A stretch of 64,000 nucleotides of DNA from Hymenobacter sp. YC55 (lineage in GTDB: Bacteria > Bacteroidota > Bacteroidia > Cytophagales > Hymenobacteraceae). Each line of letters opens with the position of its first letter. Position 1 is the stretch's first letter. Shown in pieces: positions 41,311 to 50,176 of this stretch. A program made the translations under genes and the position numbers. The DNA is taken from NCBI RefSeq assembly GCF_029433095.1, contig NZ_JARNTX010000001.1, positions 1,302,001 to 1,366,000 of the forward strand, in the 5' to 3' direction. The notes beneath the pieces were generated by a model. That model searched no databases. It was not told where the DNA came from and was given only the letters and a program-made list of their open reading frames with translations.

Positions 41311-42509
41311 ACACGCTGCTGGGCTTGTTGCTGCTGCTTGCTCCGGCCACCTACGCCGTTCGGATGCTGCAATTCCGCCGCGCCTGGATTTCCGCTCCAC
41401 ACTTATACCAAGCTACGGCAGTACCGTTTGCCACCGTTCCGGCTGAGCATCAAACAAATCACGCTGACTTGCAGCCGGAAGAGCCTGTTCAACTGTCTGT
41501 TTTGGTTGCTGCTCGCAACGAAGCCAATAATCTTCCCTTACTGTTAGCTGATTTGCAGCGGCAGCGTCTGGCAGCATTCAAATTCGAAGTCATTGTGGTC
41601 GATGACCACTCTACCGACAACACGGCAGCTATAGTCCATGAAGCAGCACACCATAGTGCGTTTGCACTGCGACTGTTGCGGCTACAGGATCTGCCTGGCC
41701 CCACTCGCACGGGCAAGAAAGCTGCTTTGCAAGAGGCCATAGCCGCCGCCCGCGCACCCTGGGTGGTTTGCACCGATGCCGACTGCCGGGTATCGCCGGA
41801 CTGGCTGCTTGCTCACTGCGCCGCGCACGATGCTGATGCCTGCTTTGTAAGTGGCCCGGTGCTGCTTACTGGCTGGGGGCTATTCGCTGAATTACAGGGC
41901 CTAGAGTTAGCAGGCTTGGTAGCAAGTGGGGCTGCTGGTATTTTGTTAGGCGCCCCAACCATGTGCAACGGCGCCAACCTAAGCTACCGGCGTGCCAGCT
42001 TCGAGGCGGTAAATGGTTTCAGCGGTAACACCCACGTAGCCAGCGGCGACGACGAGTTTCTGCTCCACAAGCTGCACGCCGCTTACCCCGCAGGTATTCG
42101 ATTTCTAAAGCACGAACAGGCCACAGTCAGCACTGCGGCTCAATCTACTGTGCGGCAGCTACTGCGGCAGCGGGTGCGTTGGGCCAGCAAGTGGCAGCAT
42201 TACCGCACGGCGGCCCCGCGCAGGTTGGCTGTGCTAGTGCTGGCGGCTAATGTGGCCCTGGCGGCCGGCGTTCTGGCGCTACCATGGCAACCAGGTTTGG
42301 GAATTTGGACTGCCGCCGCTTGGGTAGTGAAACTAGGAGCCGACATGTTGTTCTTGACGCCCGTACTGCGGTTTTTCGACCGCCTGCGCTGGCTGCTGTG
42401 GGTGCCCGTGCTACAACTGGCCTATGCGCCCTATGCGTTGCTGGTCGGGGTGGCTGGTTTGCGTGGCGGCTACGAGTGGAAGGGCCGGCAAGTGAAAGGC
42501 AGTAAGTAG
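41307..42509 (+). CDS. Glycosyltransferase family 2, membrane-bound
   Basis: A 400-residue GT-A enzyme. One span at the N-terminus, then LSVLVAARNEANNLPLLLADL and FEVIVVDDHSTDNTA (sugar-nucleotide site), CTDADCRV (the metal DxD), SGDDEFLLHKL, and RQLLRQRVRWASKWQHYR (the Q-x-x-R-W region of processive types), then three or four spans at the end. It transfers a sugar from a nucleotide sugar at the inner membrane face. It is translationally coupled to the flippase-like gene by ATGA. Acceptor unknown. Confidence 0.92.
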   Translation: MNTLLGLLLLLAPATYAVRMLQFRRAWISAPHLYQATAVPFATVPAEHQTNHADLQPEEPVQLSVLVAARNEANNLPLLLADLQRQRLAAFKFEVIVVDDHSTDNTAAIVHEAAHHSAFALRLLRLQDLPGPTRTGKKAALQEAIAAARAPWVVCTDADCRVSPDWLLAHCAAHDADACFVSGPVLLTGWGLFAELQGLELAGLVASGAAGILLGAPTMCNGANLSYRRASFEAVNGFSGNTHVASGDDEFLLHKLHAAYPAGIRFLKHEQATVSTAAQSTVRQLLRQRVRWASKWQHYRTAAPRRLAVLVLAANVALAAGVLALPWQPGLGIWTAAAWVVKLGADMLFLTPVLRFFDRLRWLLWVPVLQLAYAPYALLVGVAGLRGGYEWKGRQVKGSK

Positions 42510-42703
42510 CTGGCTAACACCTTAATGTGAAGAGGTTTTAGACTTGGCAAAGAGGGTAGGGGAGGCCGCCCCGCCGGAGCAGCTCTGCAGCATAACTGTT
42601 TAGATTAACAGTGTTGAAATAAACTCAAGCAAATGGTTGGGTAACCATCATTTGCGGGCTACTTTTCAGCGTAATCGAACAGTTTCATTTTAACCGCTGC
42701 ACT

Positions 42704-43237
42704 ATGTCTCATTTCAGCTTAAAAATGATGTTTCCCCTGTTGGTTGTGCTGTTGGTGTTCTTAACGGGCAGCGTATTTTTCGCTGCCACCGGTCTTATTA
42801 CTCCTTTTGCTGATGCGGCCCAGGCTACTGCTCCCAAGGCAACTGCCGATACCGTAGCCAATGCTCCTCTCGCTCCCGACTCGAATGCTGTGGCCCACCT
42901 GGCCTCACCGGAAGAGCTTCAGGCCGCCGCAGCCGGCGAAACGCTGTTTAAAAGCAATTGTGCCCAGTGCCATGCCGTGAATAATGTGGTAGTGGGCCCA
43001 GCATTGGCTGGTTTGCACGAGCGGCGCCCTGTCTCGTGGCTGATTCCATGGATTAAAAACTCCAGCAAAGTAGTTGCCAGCGGCGACGAGTATGCGGTAA
43101 AGCTCTTCGATCAATACCAGAAGCAGCAAATGCCTAGCTTCCAGCTGTCAGATCAGGAAATCACAGCTATTCTTACCTACCTCAAAGTGCAGGGCAACGC
43201 CGCTGGTGTTTCCGGGTCGGCAGTGGCACTCAACTAA
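42704..43237 (+). CDS. Membrane-anchored c-type cytochrome
   Basis: A 177-residue protein with one N-terminal span (about residues 6-28, uncleaved or signal) and a c-type domain. The haem motif is CAQCH at about residues 86-90 in GETLFKSNCAQCHAVNN; the distal ligand Met is in QQQMPSFQLSDQEITAILTYLKV. It transfers electrons in the periplasm. The WLIPWIKNSSKVVASGDEYAVKLFDQY part is typical of Bacteroidota cytochromes linked to the alternative complex III and oxidase genes, which are not in this window. Confidence 0.93.
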   Translation: MSHFSLKMMFPLLVVLLVFLTGSVFFAATGLITPFADAAQATAPKATADTVANAPLAPDSNAVAHLASPEELQAAAAGETLFKSNCAQCHAVNNVVVGPALAGLHERRPVSWLIPWIKNSSKVVASGDEYAVKLFDQYQKQQMPSFQLSDQEITAILTYLKVQGNAAGVSGSAVALN

Positions 43238-43368
43238 GTTGGACCTGCACAGTTACAATAGATAAGTGTATGTTAGAGTAAGCGTAATCAGGTTACTCAG
43301 TCCACGGTTGGGTTCTGAATTCAACTTGGTCACGCTACCTTTGTCTCTACTTCCGTTCATATTTGCCT

Positions 43369-43626
43369 GTGACTGACTCTGAATTCGACATTCTCGACGA
43401 GCTGTATTTCGTTACTTCCTTCCGCGACCTGCTTCAGAAAACGGGTTTGCCTGCTCCTCGCTTAAAAGAAGGATTGCGAGGCCTGTTGGAGCAAGGGCTT
43501 GCCCGGAGTTTTTGGCCCGACCCGGATACCGAACTGGCGTACGAGGAAAGCTCGTTTGGCGCCATCAGCCAGGACTGCTACTATCTGGCTTCCAAGGAAG
43601 GCTTGCTTAAGCACAACACTCGTTAG
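43369..43626 (+). CDS. Small hypothetical protein coupled to ABC permease gene
   Basis: About 85 residues from GTG 43369 (frame also open to TTG 43363). The sequence DILDELYFVTSFRDLLQKTGLPAPRLKEGLRGLLEQGLAR is helical and looks like a small winged-helix fold, followed by an acidic middle and CYYLASKEGLLKHN. No known family recognised. The stop is 2 bp before the GTG of the permease gene, so they share translation. A regulatory or structural role for the transporter is a guess. Confidence 0.6.
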   Translation: MTDSEFDILDELYFVTSFRDLLQKTGLPAPRLKEGLRGLLEQGLARSFWPDPDTELAYEESSFGAISQDCYYLASKEGLLKHNTR

Positions 43627-43628
43627 TC

Positions 43629-44816
43629 GTGGCTGGGGCCGCAATTTTCGGGCAGCCGAGCGCCGCGGCCGTTGCCCGGCCGCCAAGCTACTACGTCCGC
43701 CAACGCCTGCTCCAAAACCGGCCGGCTATGGCTGGGCTGGGCTTCATCCTGCTCTGCACGTTGGTAGCGTTGCTAGGCTATTGGGTCCTACCCGACAACT
43801 CCCCGAATGCCAACAACAGCCTCGTGCAGCTCCAGAAAGAGCCACCGGGCTTACACGCTACCATTCTGCGCTTGCCAGTTGCCGGAGCCGCTGCCGCGCC
43901 AACTGCCGATAACTTATTTGCCACTTGGCTCCGGGGCCGCACGCCGCGTTACCAGGAAGTTCCCATCGAGAGCTACCGTTTCGAAGGCGATTCGCTTTTC
44001 ACGCAGCCTTACCGCAACCATTCGGCCCTAGCCGACCAGCCCCGGCGCTACGCGCTAACGCAACTGGTCGGCCGGCAGGGCACTCCCGCTGAGTTGCGCC
44101 AAGCCGTAGAGCAAGAGCAGCTCGTCCGGCGTACCTATTGGCTAGGTACCGACAAAGCGGGGCGCGACGAGCTGAGCCGTTTGCTGCTGGGCACGCGCAT
44201 CTCACTCGGTATCGGGCTGGTGGCCGTCCTGATTTCGCTGGTACTCGGTATGGCTATCGGAGCGGTGGCAGGCTACGTTGGCGGCTGGGTCGATAGTTTG
44301 CTGCTAGGGCTGATGACGGTGGTGTGGAGCATTCCGGGCATCATGCTCGTCATTGCTATTTCGCTGGCCCTCGACTCGAAAGGCGTCTGGACTTCTTTTG
44401 TTGCTGTCGGCCTAACCATGTGGGTGGATGTCGCCCGCGTGGTGCGGGGCCAGATGCTGAGTTTGCGTGAGAAAACCTTCGTGGAAGCGGGTCGGGTGTT
44501 GGGCTTACCACAGAGCCGCCTGATTGCCCGGCATTTGCTGCCCAACATGACGGGGCCGCTTATTGTCATTGCAACTAGTAATTTTGCAGCGGCCATACTG
44601 TTGGAAGCGGGGCTGAGCTTTTTAGGGTTGGGCGTGCAGCCACCGGCTCCATCATGGGGGCTCATGGTAAATGAAGGATTCCAGTTGCTAGGCACCGAAG
44701 CCGGTTTGTGGCTCACGCTGCTGCCAGGACTAGCCATTAGCTTGCTGGTCTTGAGCTTCAACCTTCTCGGCAACGGCCTCCGCGACGCGTATGACCCCAA
44801 AACACCATTGAGTTGA
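43629..44816 (+). CDS. ABC transporter permease, DppC/OppC type
   Basis: A 395-residue inner-membrane permease for peptides or nickel-like substrates. Starts at GTG 43629. One span at about 33-52, then a long periplasmic part (about 55-170), then YWLGTDKAGRDELSRLLLGTRISLGIGL (typical OppC N-terminal motif) and five spans; the EAA loop that contacts the ATPase is REKTFVEAGRVLGLPQSRLIARHLLPN. No partner permease, ATPase or binding protein is near, as is often so in Bacteroidota. The enlarged periplasmic part is beyond the usual OppC length. Confidence 0.92.
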   Translation: MAGAAIFGQPSAAAVARPPSYYVRQRLLQNRPAMAGLGFILLCTLVALLGYWVLPDNSPNANNSLVQLQKEPPGLHATILRLPVAGAAAAPTADNLFATWLRGRTPRYQEVPIESYRFEGDSLFTQPYRNHSALADQPRRYALTQLVGRQGTPAELRQAVEQEQLVRRTYWLGTDKAGRDELSRLLLGTRISLGIGLVAVLISLVLGMAIGAVAGYVGGWVDSLLLGLMTVVWSIPGIMLVIAISLALDSKGVWTSFVAVGLTMWVDVARVVRGQMLSLREKTFVEAGRVLGLPQSRLIARHLLPNMTGPLIVIATSNFAAAILLEAGLSFLGLGVQPPAPSWGLMVNEGFQLLGTEAGLWLTLLPGLAISLLVLSFNLLGNGLRDAYDPKTPLS

Positions 44817-44936
44817 TTGTGAATTGTTGCTAGGTAAGTGGTGATGGTTGGATAGTCGGCTGCTCGTTATGTACAGCAGACTATTCAGCAAGCACCAACT
44901 ACCTAGTAACTAGCACCAATCAGCAATTCAACAATC
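44815..44936. repeat. Large imperfect palindrome filling the intergenic gap
   Basis: The whole 122 bp folds on itself: GATTGT (44815-44820) with ACAATC (44931-44936), GAATTG (44821-44826) with CAATTC (44924-44929), CTAGGTAAGTGGTG (44830-44843) with CACCAACTACCTAG (44893-44906; 12 of 14), then ATAGTC...GCTGCT with AGCAGACTAT at the centre. A 14-nt insert makes the right arm longer. It overlaps the permease stop and ends 6 bp before the next ATG. Confidence 0.6.
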
Positions 44937-44942
44937 GAAATC

Positions 44943-46181
44943 ATGCCTAACGCTATTCCTATAACCGCTGAAAAACGGCTCTTTCTAAAAGACCGGGAGT
45001 TGGGGGCGCTGCTGGAAATCACGCAGGCCATCAACCAGGATCTTGGCGAACCTGCCCTTTACAAGATATTTCAGTTCACGCTATTGGGTCAGCTCAATAT
45101 TCGGCGGCTGGTACTCTATGTGAAAGACGAAGGAGTGTGGCACTGCGTGGTGTCGTTTGGGGCGCAATTGCCCGACTACTGCCGGATTCCGCTGCCCGAT
45201 GTGATAATTCAGAATTGCACCACTGCGCCCGCGCCCGTCGCCAGTTTACCACTCGATGCAAATTGGCGGCTGCTGGAAACCGTTATTCCGGTGGTGCGCA
45301 ACGAGGAGGTAGTAGCCTACGTGTTCATTGGCAACATGCACGAGGACTATGCCAGTGGTGAGGCCACCAAGTTCCTAGAAACGCTAAGTAATATCCTGCT
45401 TGGGGCCATTGAAAATCGGCGACTTGGTCGGCAGCGTATAGCGGCGGCCGCCATGCGCAAGGAAATCGAAATTGCGCAGGAAGTGCAGACCATGCTGTTC
45501 CCGCGCGTGCTACCCAACGACTCCCATGTGGCTGTGGCGGCCTCCTATGTGCCCCACACCGCCGTCGGAGGCGACTACTACGATGTCGTGACGCTCGACG
45601 AAAACCGGTTTCTGTTTTGCATTGCCGACGTGTCGGGCAAGGGCGTAGCGGCTTCGTTGTTGATGTCGAATTTCCAGGCGGGCTTGCGCACGTTGCTCCG
45701 CCAACAAGCCGACCTAGCAACGGTAGCCAACGAACTCAACAACCTAATTTTCCGCAACGCCGGTGGCGACAAGTTCATTACCGTCTTTTTCGGCCTTTAC
45801 GACCGAACCACACGCCGCCTACAATACGTGAATGCCGGCCACAACGACCCGTTGTTGTTATCCGACCAGGATACCGTGATTCTGCTCAAAGAAGGCACCA
45901 TTATGCTCGGCGTTATGGATGAACTGCCCATGCTGAAGGTAGGAGAGGTGGAAGTGCCCCCCCGTACGCTGTTACTGTCCTACACCGATGGGCTGACGGA
46001 AGTATTCAACGCCGAAAACGACGAGTTTGGTGAGGAAGGCGTATTGCGTGTGCTGCGGCAGAACCGCTTTTTGCCGCTGCCTCGTTTGCACGAGGAGCTG
46101 CTAAGAGAAATACAAGCTTTCAACGTAAACGACAGTCATTTTGCCGATGACATTACCATTCTGAGCTGCCGGTTCAAGTAA
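44943..46181 (+). CDS. GAF domain - PP2C (SpoIIE/RsbU type) protein phosphatase
   Basis: A 412-residue cytoplasmic Ser/Thr phosphatase. The N-terminal half (about 10-165) is GAF-like (LGALLEITQAINQD, PALYKIFQFTLLGQL), a linker helix AAAMRKEIEIAQEVQTMLFPRVLP leads to the PP2C domain (about 195-410) with AVGGDYYDVVTLDENRFLFCIADVSGKGVAASLLMSNFQ, NAGHNDPLLL and LLSYTDGLTEVFN, DDITILSCRF: the metal-binding Asp residues are in place. Such RsbU-like proteins dephosphorylate anti-sigma antagonists in partner-switching. No such partner is near. It ends at a strong hairpin. Confidence 0.93.
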   Translation: MPNAIPITAEKRLFLKDRELGALLEITQAINQDLGEPALYKIFQFTLLGQLNIRRLVLYVKDEGVWHCVVSFGAQLPDYCRIPLPDVIIQNCTTAPAPVASLPLDANWRLLETVIPVVRNEEVVAYVFIGNMHEDYASGEATKFLETLSNILLGAIENRRLGRQRIAAAAMRKEIEIAQEVQTMLFPRVLPNDSHVAVAASYVPHTAVGGDYYDVVTLDENRFLFCIADVSGKGVAASLLMSNFQAGLRTLLRQQADLATVANELNNLIFRNAGGDKFITVFFGLYDRTTRRLQYVNAGHNDPLLLSDQDTVILLKEGTIMLGVMDELPMLKVGEVEVPPRTLLLSYTDGLTEVFNAENDEFGEEGVLRVLRQNRFLPLPRLHEELLREIQAFNVNDSHFADDITILSCRFK

Positions 46182-46188
46182 ACAGGGG

Positions 46189-46244
46189 CCAGCCTAAACA
46201 GAAGAAGCCCCCTCGCACGAGGGGGCTTCTTCTGTTTAGGCTGG
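46189..46244. terminator. 27-bp perfect hairpin between convergent genes
   Basis: Arms 46189-46215 and 46218-46244, perfect over 27 bp, only two bases between them (left part AGAAGAAGCCCCCTCG). The stem carries T-rich and GC-rich halves and can end transcription both ways. Confidence 0.8.
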
Positions 46245-46273
46245 TCACCTGTAAGCTTAAGTTAAATTACCAA

Positions 46274-47110
46274 CTAAGCCGGATTCGTGACTGGCGTAGG
46301 CGTTTTCCCAACCACAAAGTTGAGCCCGAAAAACAAGTTTTCTTTCAGCAGTGAGTTGGTACGCCACAACTTCCCTTCCCGAGCCATCAACTCCTTTGAA
46401 TTGCCATTCTTGAACATAAACGGCGGAAACAGCCGGATGTACTGCACGTCGGCCGGGTAGATGTACAGGCCCTGCTTGGCTAGCTCGCGGCGCCAAGTGG
46501 CCAGATTGCGGATGTTTTCGTTGCCGAGCAGGATATTTTTCTGGAGCTGCTCGTCATAAATGGTAATAATACGCTTGTTGCCGCGGCGTAGGTAGAGCTT
46601 CAGGTTCTGCACGACGTTGCCGCCGTTTTCTTCCACAATAATCAGGTTGCCAGCCGGACGCAGTGCTTGATGAAAGATGCGCAACGCGTCTTGCAACGGC
46701 TCGAGGTGATGCAGCGTGTCCTGAATGATAATATGATCGTAGGAAGCCGGAGCCGGGGGCGAGTCAAAGAGGTTTTCGTAGCTGTACGTGAAGCCTGAAA
46801 CATCGCCAAACTGCGACCAGTAGCGGAGGCGCTCCGGAATATGCTTGAAGTAGAACTCCAGCGTGGTGCCGTGTACCTTATAGCCATTTAGGGCCAAGAA
46901 TATAGCCGTGGTGCCGTAGCCGCAGCCGCAGTCCAGAATAGCGGCGTCCCGATTAGGAAGATGGTCTTGGATGTAGTGTAAGCGCTGTATAACGTACGAT
47001 TTGCGAAACTCGAAGCTCGCCGGACTTTCTAAAAACTTATAGTAGCTGGTTAGTTGCTGATTGCTTTTTAACTCTTCTAGCAACAAATCAAAGAATTCAT
47101 TAACCGTCAT
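46274..47110 (-). CDS. Class I SAM-dependent methyltransferase
   Basis: About 278 residues from ATG 47110 (MTVNEFFDLLLEELKSNQQL); the frame is open 26 codons earlier. The AdoMet motif I is AAILDCGCGYGTTAIFLALNG, followed by GTTLE (acidic residue at strand 2 end), and motif IV/post in YDHIIIQDTLHHLEPLQDALRIFHQALRPAGNLIIVEENGG. The usual Gly-x-Gly-x-Gly becomes Gly-Cys-Gly-Tyr-Gly. Substrate unknown. It is at the end of the minus arm of the polysaccharide cluster (wzz-like, O-ligase, this gene), so a surface sugar or lipid substrate is possible. Confidence 0.9.
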   Translation of the reverse strand: MTVNEFFDLLLEELKSNQQLTSYYKFLESPASFEFRKSYVIQRLHYIQDHLPNRDAAILDCGCGYGTTAIFLALNGYKVHGTTLEFYFKHIPERLRYWSQFGDVSGFTYSYENLFDSPPAPASYDHIIIQDTLHHLEPLQDALRIFHQALRPAGNLIIVEENGGNVVQNLKLYLRRGNKRIITIYDEQLQKNILLGNENIRNLATWRRELAKQGLYIYPADVQYIRLFPPFMFKNGNSKELMAREGKLWRTNSLLKENLFFGLNFVVGKTPTPVTNPA

Positions 47111-47270
47111 GGTAGGCGTAAAAGGAGAATGGTAATAAGGGGTAAAGCAACTTCGTTCGGCGAAGGTACAGTCTAAACCGAAACTCAAGTAAGCTGCGCC
47201 CTAAGTTCTAGGCAGCCAAATCAAGACAAACTTGTAGGTAGTAGCTATACCTACGCGGCGGGTTCTATGG

Positions 47271-48749
47271 CTACTGCTGCTCGGCAGCAGGTAGTTGAGC
47301 GGCTTCATCTGCCTCATCTTCCTGCCAGAACTGTATGCGCATAAGCACGGCCAGGGAAATGTAGTAGAAGGAACCAATCTTATCGACTTCTAGCAACTCA
47401 TTGAGTAACAAGTGGAAAACGATAACCACAAACGAAAGGCCTGCTGCCATAACTAGGTTCTGCTGCTGCGTACTGCGGGCACGATGATAGAGCCGCTCGA
47501 TAAGCACGAGAGTAGCAAATATCAAGGCCGTGAACAATACAAAGCCAGGAATGCCCTGCTCGGCCAGCTGCAGCAAAAAGTAATTGTGCGTGGTTGATTT
47601 CTCGGGGTTGTCGCTCACATAAGTCTGGAAGCTCCTGACTGTGTAGCGTTTGTATTCGGGGTAGAAGGTAGATGGGCCACTGCCTATGATAGGTTTCTCG
47701 GTAATCATGTGAGCTGCCGCCACCCAGCGGTACACCCGCTCCATACCCGAAACGTCCTCTAAGTTGTAGGTAGCTTCGAGGTGTTTCTGAAAGTTGTTGC
47801 CATAGAAGATAGTCTTCTCGTAGTCGGGCGCATACTCCATGTAATTGTTACCGGTAATGAAGTAGTTCACACCGAGTATGGTTGCCACAGTAGCACCTAT
47901 CAAGGTTATCTTGGTAAGGCGCAGGCGGATCACCCAATAATAGAGCACCGCCACAATAAGCGACAGTACCGAGGCGCGGGTGTAGGAAAGCGACACGCCT
48001 GCCACAGCCAGAAACAGGGCTAGGTACCACAACCGACGGCTGTTTTTGGTGGCTGCGGAGCGGGCAGCGTAGTAGGCGTAAGGCGCTAGCAGGGCCGCCG
48101 CCGCCGCATAAATTACGTGGTTGCGGTAGAAGGGCTGGATAGCCACGTTGATGGTATCGAAGCCAAAACCCATACCCGCGTGGCGCACCATGGTATAGGC
48201 CACTGTTATACTGACTCCGACGCCATAAAAGGCAACCAAACGCCATACATCACGCGGCGTGCGTACCAGGGCCATGGTCACAAACACAAAGGGCACAATG
48301 TACCACGTTTTGGCTAGCAGGTATTTGATGGACTTCAGCATGTCCACGGAAGAAACTGTTGAGGCAACCGACCACAGCAAGGCAGCGCCGATAAGCAGCA
48401 CCAGCGGATGGCGCCAAAGCCGGCCGGGCACTTCACTGCGCCCTAGCAGCACATTGACAGTAAAGCAAGCCAACAAGACAAGCATTAGTGGCTCCGACGG
48501 CACATCCATGCTCAAGCCCGCGGGCAGTTGTACTTCGCGCGAAAAAGCCAGTGTGCCAAGCAACAGATAATAAACCCAGCGCCAGTCGATAAGCAAAACT
48601 GCAACGCCTAGCACTACCACTGGCAGGGCCAACCACGCAATGGAATCAGAAGCAAGCGTAGCCACTCCGGCCACAAGTACTACCACCACAAACGCCATAA
48701 ACAGGCGTTGGTCGGAGTTTTGAGGACGTAACGAGGCGAGAAAATTCAT
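47271..48749 (-). CDS. O-antigen ligase family protein
   Basis: A 492-residue polytopic inner-membrane protein from ATG 48749 (MNFLASLRPQNSDQRLFM), with about eleven spans. The Wzy_C/WaaL region includes the large periplasmic loop DVSGMERVYRWVAAAHMITEKPIIGSGPSTFYPEYK and STTHNYFLLQLAEQGIPGF, in which the Arg/His pattern of O-antigen ligases and polymerases is present. It joins or polymerises surface polysaccharide at the periplasmic face. Ligase and polymerase cannot be told apart by this sequence. It lies 87 bp after the wzz-like gene. Confidence 0.88.
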   Translation of the reverse strand: MNFLASLRPQNSDQRLFMAFVVVVLVAGVATLASDSIAWLALPVVVLGVAVLLIDWRWVYYLLLGTLAFSREVQLPAGLSMDVPSEPLMLVLLACFTVNVLLGRSEVPGRLWRHPLVLLIGAALLWSVASTVSSVDMLKSIKYLLAKTWYIVPFVFVTMALVRTPRDVWRLVAFYGVGVSITVAYTMVRHAGMGFGFDTINVAIQPFYRNHVIYAAAAALLAPYAYYAARSAATKNSRRLWYLALFLAVAGVSLSYTRASVLSLIVAVLYYWVIRLRLTKITLIGATVATILGVNYFITGNNYMEYAPDYEKTIFYGNNFQKHLEATYNLEDVSGMERVYRWVAAAHMITEKPIIGSGPSTFYPEYKRYTVRSFQTYVSDNPEKSTTHNYFLLQLAEQGIPGFVLFTALIFATLVLIERLYHRARSTQQQNLVMAAGLSFVVIVFHLLLNELLEVDKIGSFYYISLAVLMRIQFWQEDEADEAAQLPAAEQQ

Positions 48750-48836
48750 AGTGTTAAAAGCGCGGATGCAAAAACAAGCAAAGCCGCTAAGCAAATTGGG
48801 AGTGCTTGCCCCTAGTTCTCTCTTATATCAAGCGAG

Positions 48837-49910
48837 TTACCGCGTTCTACCCATACTCAGATTGCCCCGATACAGCTCTAGCAGCGTAATGAAGGCCACC
48901 GACAAAGCAAATGTGATAAGCACCGACGAAACAACAATTAGCCAGCGAACCGGCTTGGACTTCTTGGTGGCAGGATAAGCTTCTTGTACCACATAGATGC
49001 TGGAAATTCGGCCACTAATACCTACTCGCGCCGTTTCGTAAGCGCTACGGGCATTAATTAGACGGGTCTGCAGATCGTTGAAGCGAGCATAAAGCGTGTT
49101 CATCTGGTCGATGCCAGCGCTATAGCTTTCTAGGTTGAAAATGTTGCCACCATCTGTTTTGGTGAGACCCCGCAGCGCACGCCGCAGGCCTGCTGCCTTG
49201 CTGCTGTTGCCTTCCCCTTCGGCACGGCGCAATTCTTCTTCTGTGTCAATGATTTCCTTGGCCAGATAGCGCGACTCCATTGTCAAACCGTAAATGCCGT
49301 AGCGACGGCGCCCCACTACTAGGCTATCATAAGTAGACTTGTACTCACGCTCCAGGAAATCACGTCGCTGCGCGTATAGTTCCAGTACTTTGCGCCGGTT
49401 GGCAAGTGTTAGCTGCTGGTTGACCGAGTCGATATTCTCCACGAGGGCGTTGGCAATGCTTGCCGCCAGCACTTTGTCTTTGTCTTCGAAGGTTAATTCA
49501 ATAGCATCCCGGTCGTTGTGCACGATCCGCAAGTTGCTGGCAAACTCATCTAGTGCTGCTTGATCGGCGCCATCATCGCCAATGGGGCCAGACTTATAGT
49601 GCTCGTGTAGCTTGAAGCGCTTGATGAGGCGCTCAGCTACTGGCTGCGATTCACCAATGGTGATTACCCGGTCTAAGTCTTCGGTACGACCCCCTAATTC
49701 CAACTTGCCGCCTTCCGTTACAATGCGGTCAGGGTCAGTAGTTTGAGGGTTAGTTGGGTAGAAGACCGTGGTTGATTTATAAACATTAGGCAGCATCAAG
49801 GCTACCACTGTACTTACTATCAGGGCGAGTAGTAAGGCCCCTAACACCAACGATTTCCAACGATTGATAACAGGCCATAGGCCCAAAAGCGAATAGGTGG
49901 GGGATGACAT
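48837..49910 (-). CDS. Wzz-type chain length determinant protein
   Basis: A 357-residue protein from ATG 49910 (MSSPTYSLLGLWPVINRWKSLVLGALLLAL). One span near residues 23-43 and another near 322-345 (WLIVVSSVLITFALSVAFITLLELY) enclose a periplasmic coiled domain, the usual Wzz/polysaccharide co-polymerase layout; VYKSTTVFYPTNPQT after the first span is typical. It sets the length of surface polysaccharide. No kinase domain is attached. It is divergent from the flippase gene with about 250 bp between. Confidence 0.88.
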   Translation of the reverse strand: MSSPTYSLLGLWPVINRWKSLVLGALLLALIVSTVVALMLPNVYKSTTVFYPTNPQTTDPDRIVTEGGKLELGGRTEDLDRVITIGESQPVAERLIKRFKLHEHYKSGPIGDDGADQAALDEFASNLRIVHNDRDAIELTFEDKDKVLAASIANALVENIDSVNQQLTLANRRKVLELYAQRRDFLEREYKSTYDSLVVGRRRYGIYGLTMESRYLAKEIIDTEEELRRAEGEGNSSKAAGLRRALRGLTKTDGGNIFNLESYSAGIDQMNTLYARFNDLQTRLINARSAYETARVGISGRISSIYVVQEAYPATKKSKPVRWLIVVSSVLITFALSVAFITLLELYRGNLSMGRTR

Positions 49911-50176
49911 ATAAGCAAAAAAAGACAACTATAAAGCAGCGCCAGACTTCTGGCCCTACCACAACGAGGCAAATCTAGCTGGAAAAAGTGTTAATTGAGT
50001 AGCGTCAGAATTGGGTCCGACTAGTTAGGAAAGGTAAGCGCATGAATGACAAGCTGCAATCTGGCGGGTATTAATGCTTTGTTTATGCTTGTGCAAGCGC
50101 TTCAAACCCTACTTTTGCGCTCCCTTCCTTCACATCTGCGCCTATCAAACGCTTTTTCGGAAATATTAGTCTCGTT
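49911..50176. other. Divergent region between the two polysaccharide arms
   Basis: About 265 bp that must hold promoters for both arms. GCTTGTGCAAGC (50090-50101) is a perfect 12-bp dyad near the flippase side. I see no reliable promoter pair. Confidence 0.4.
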
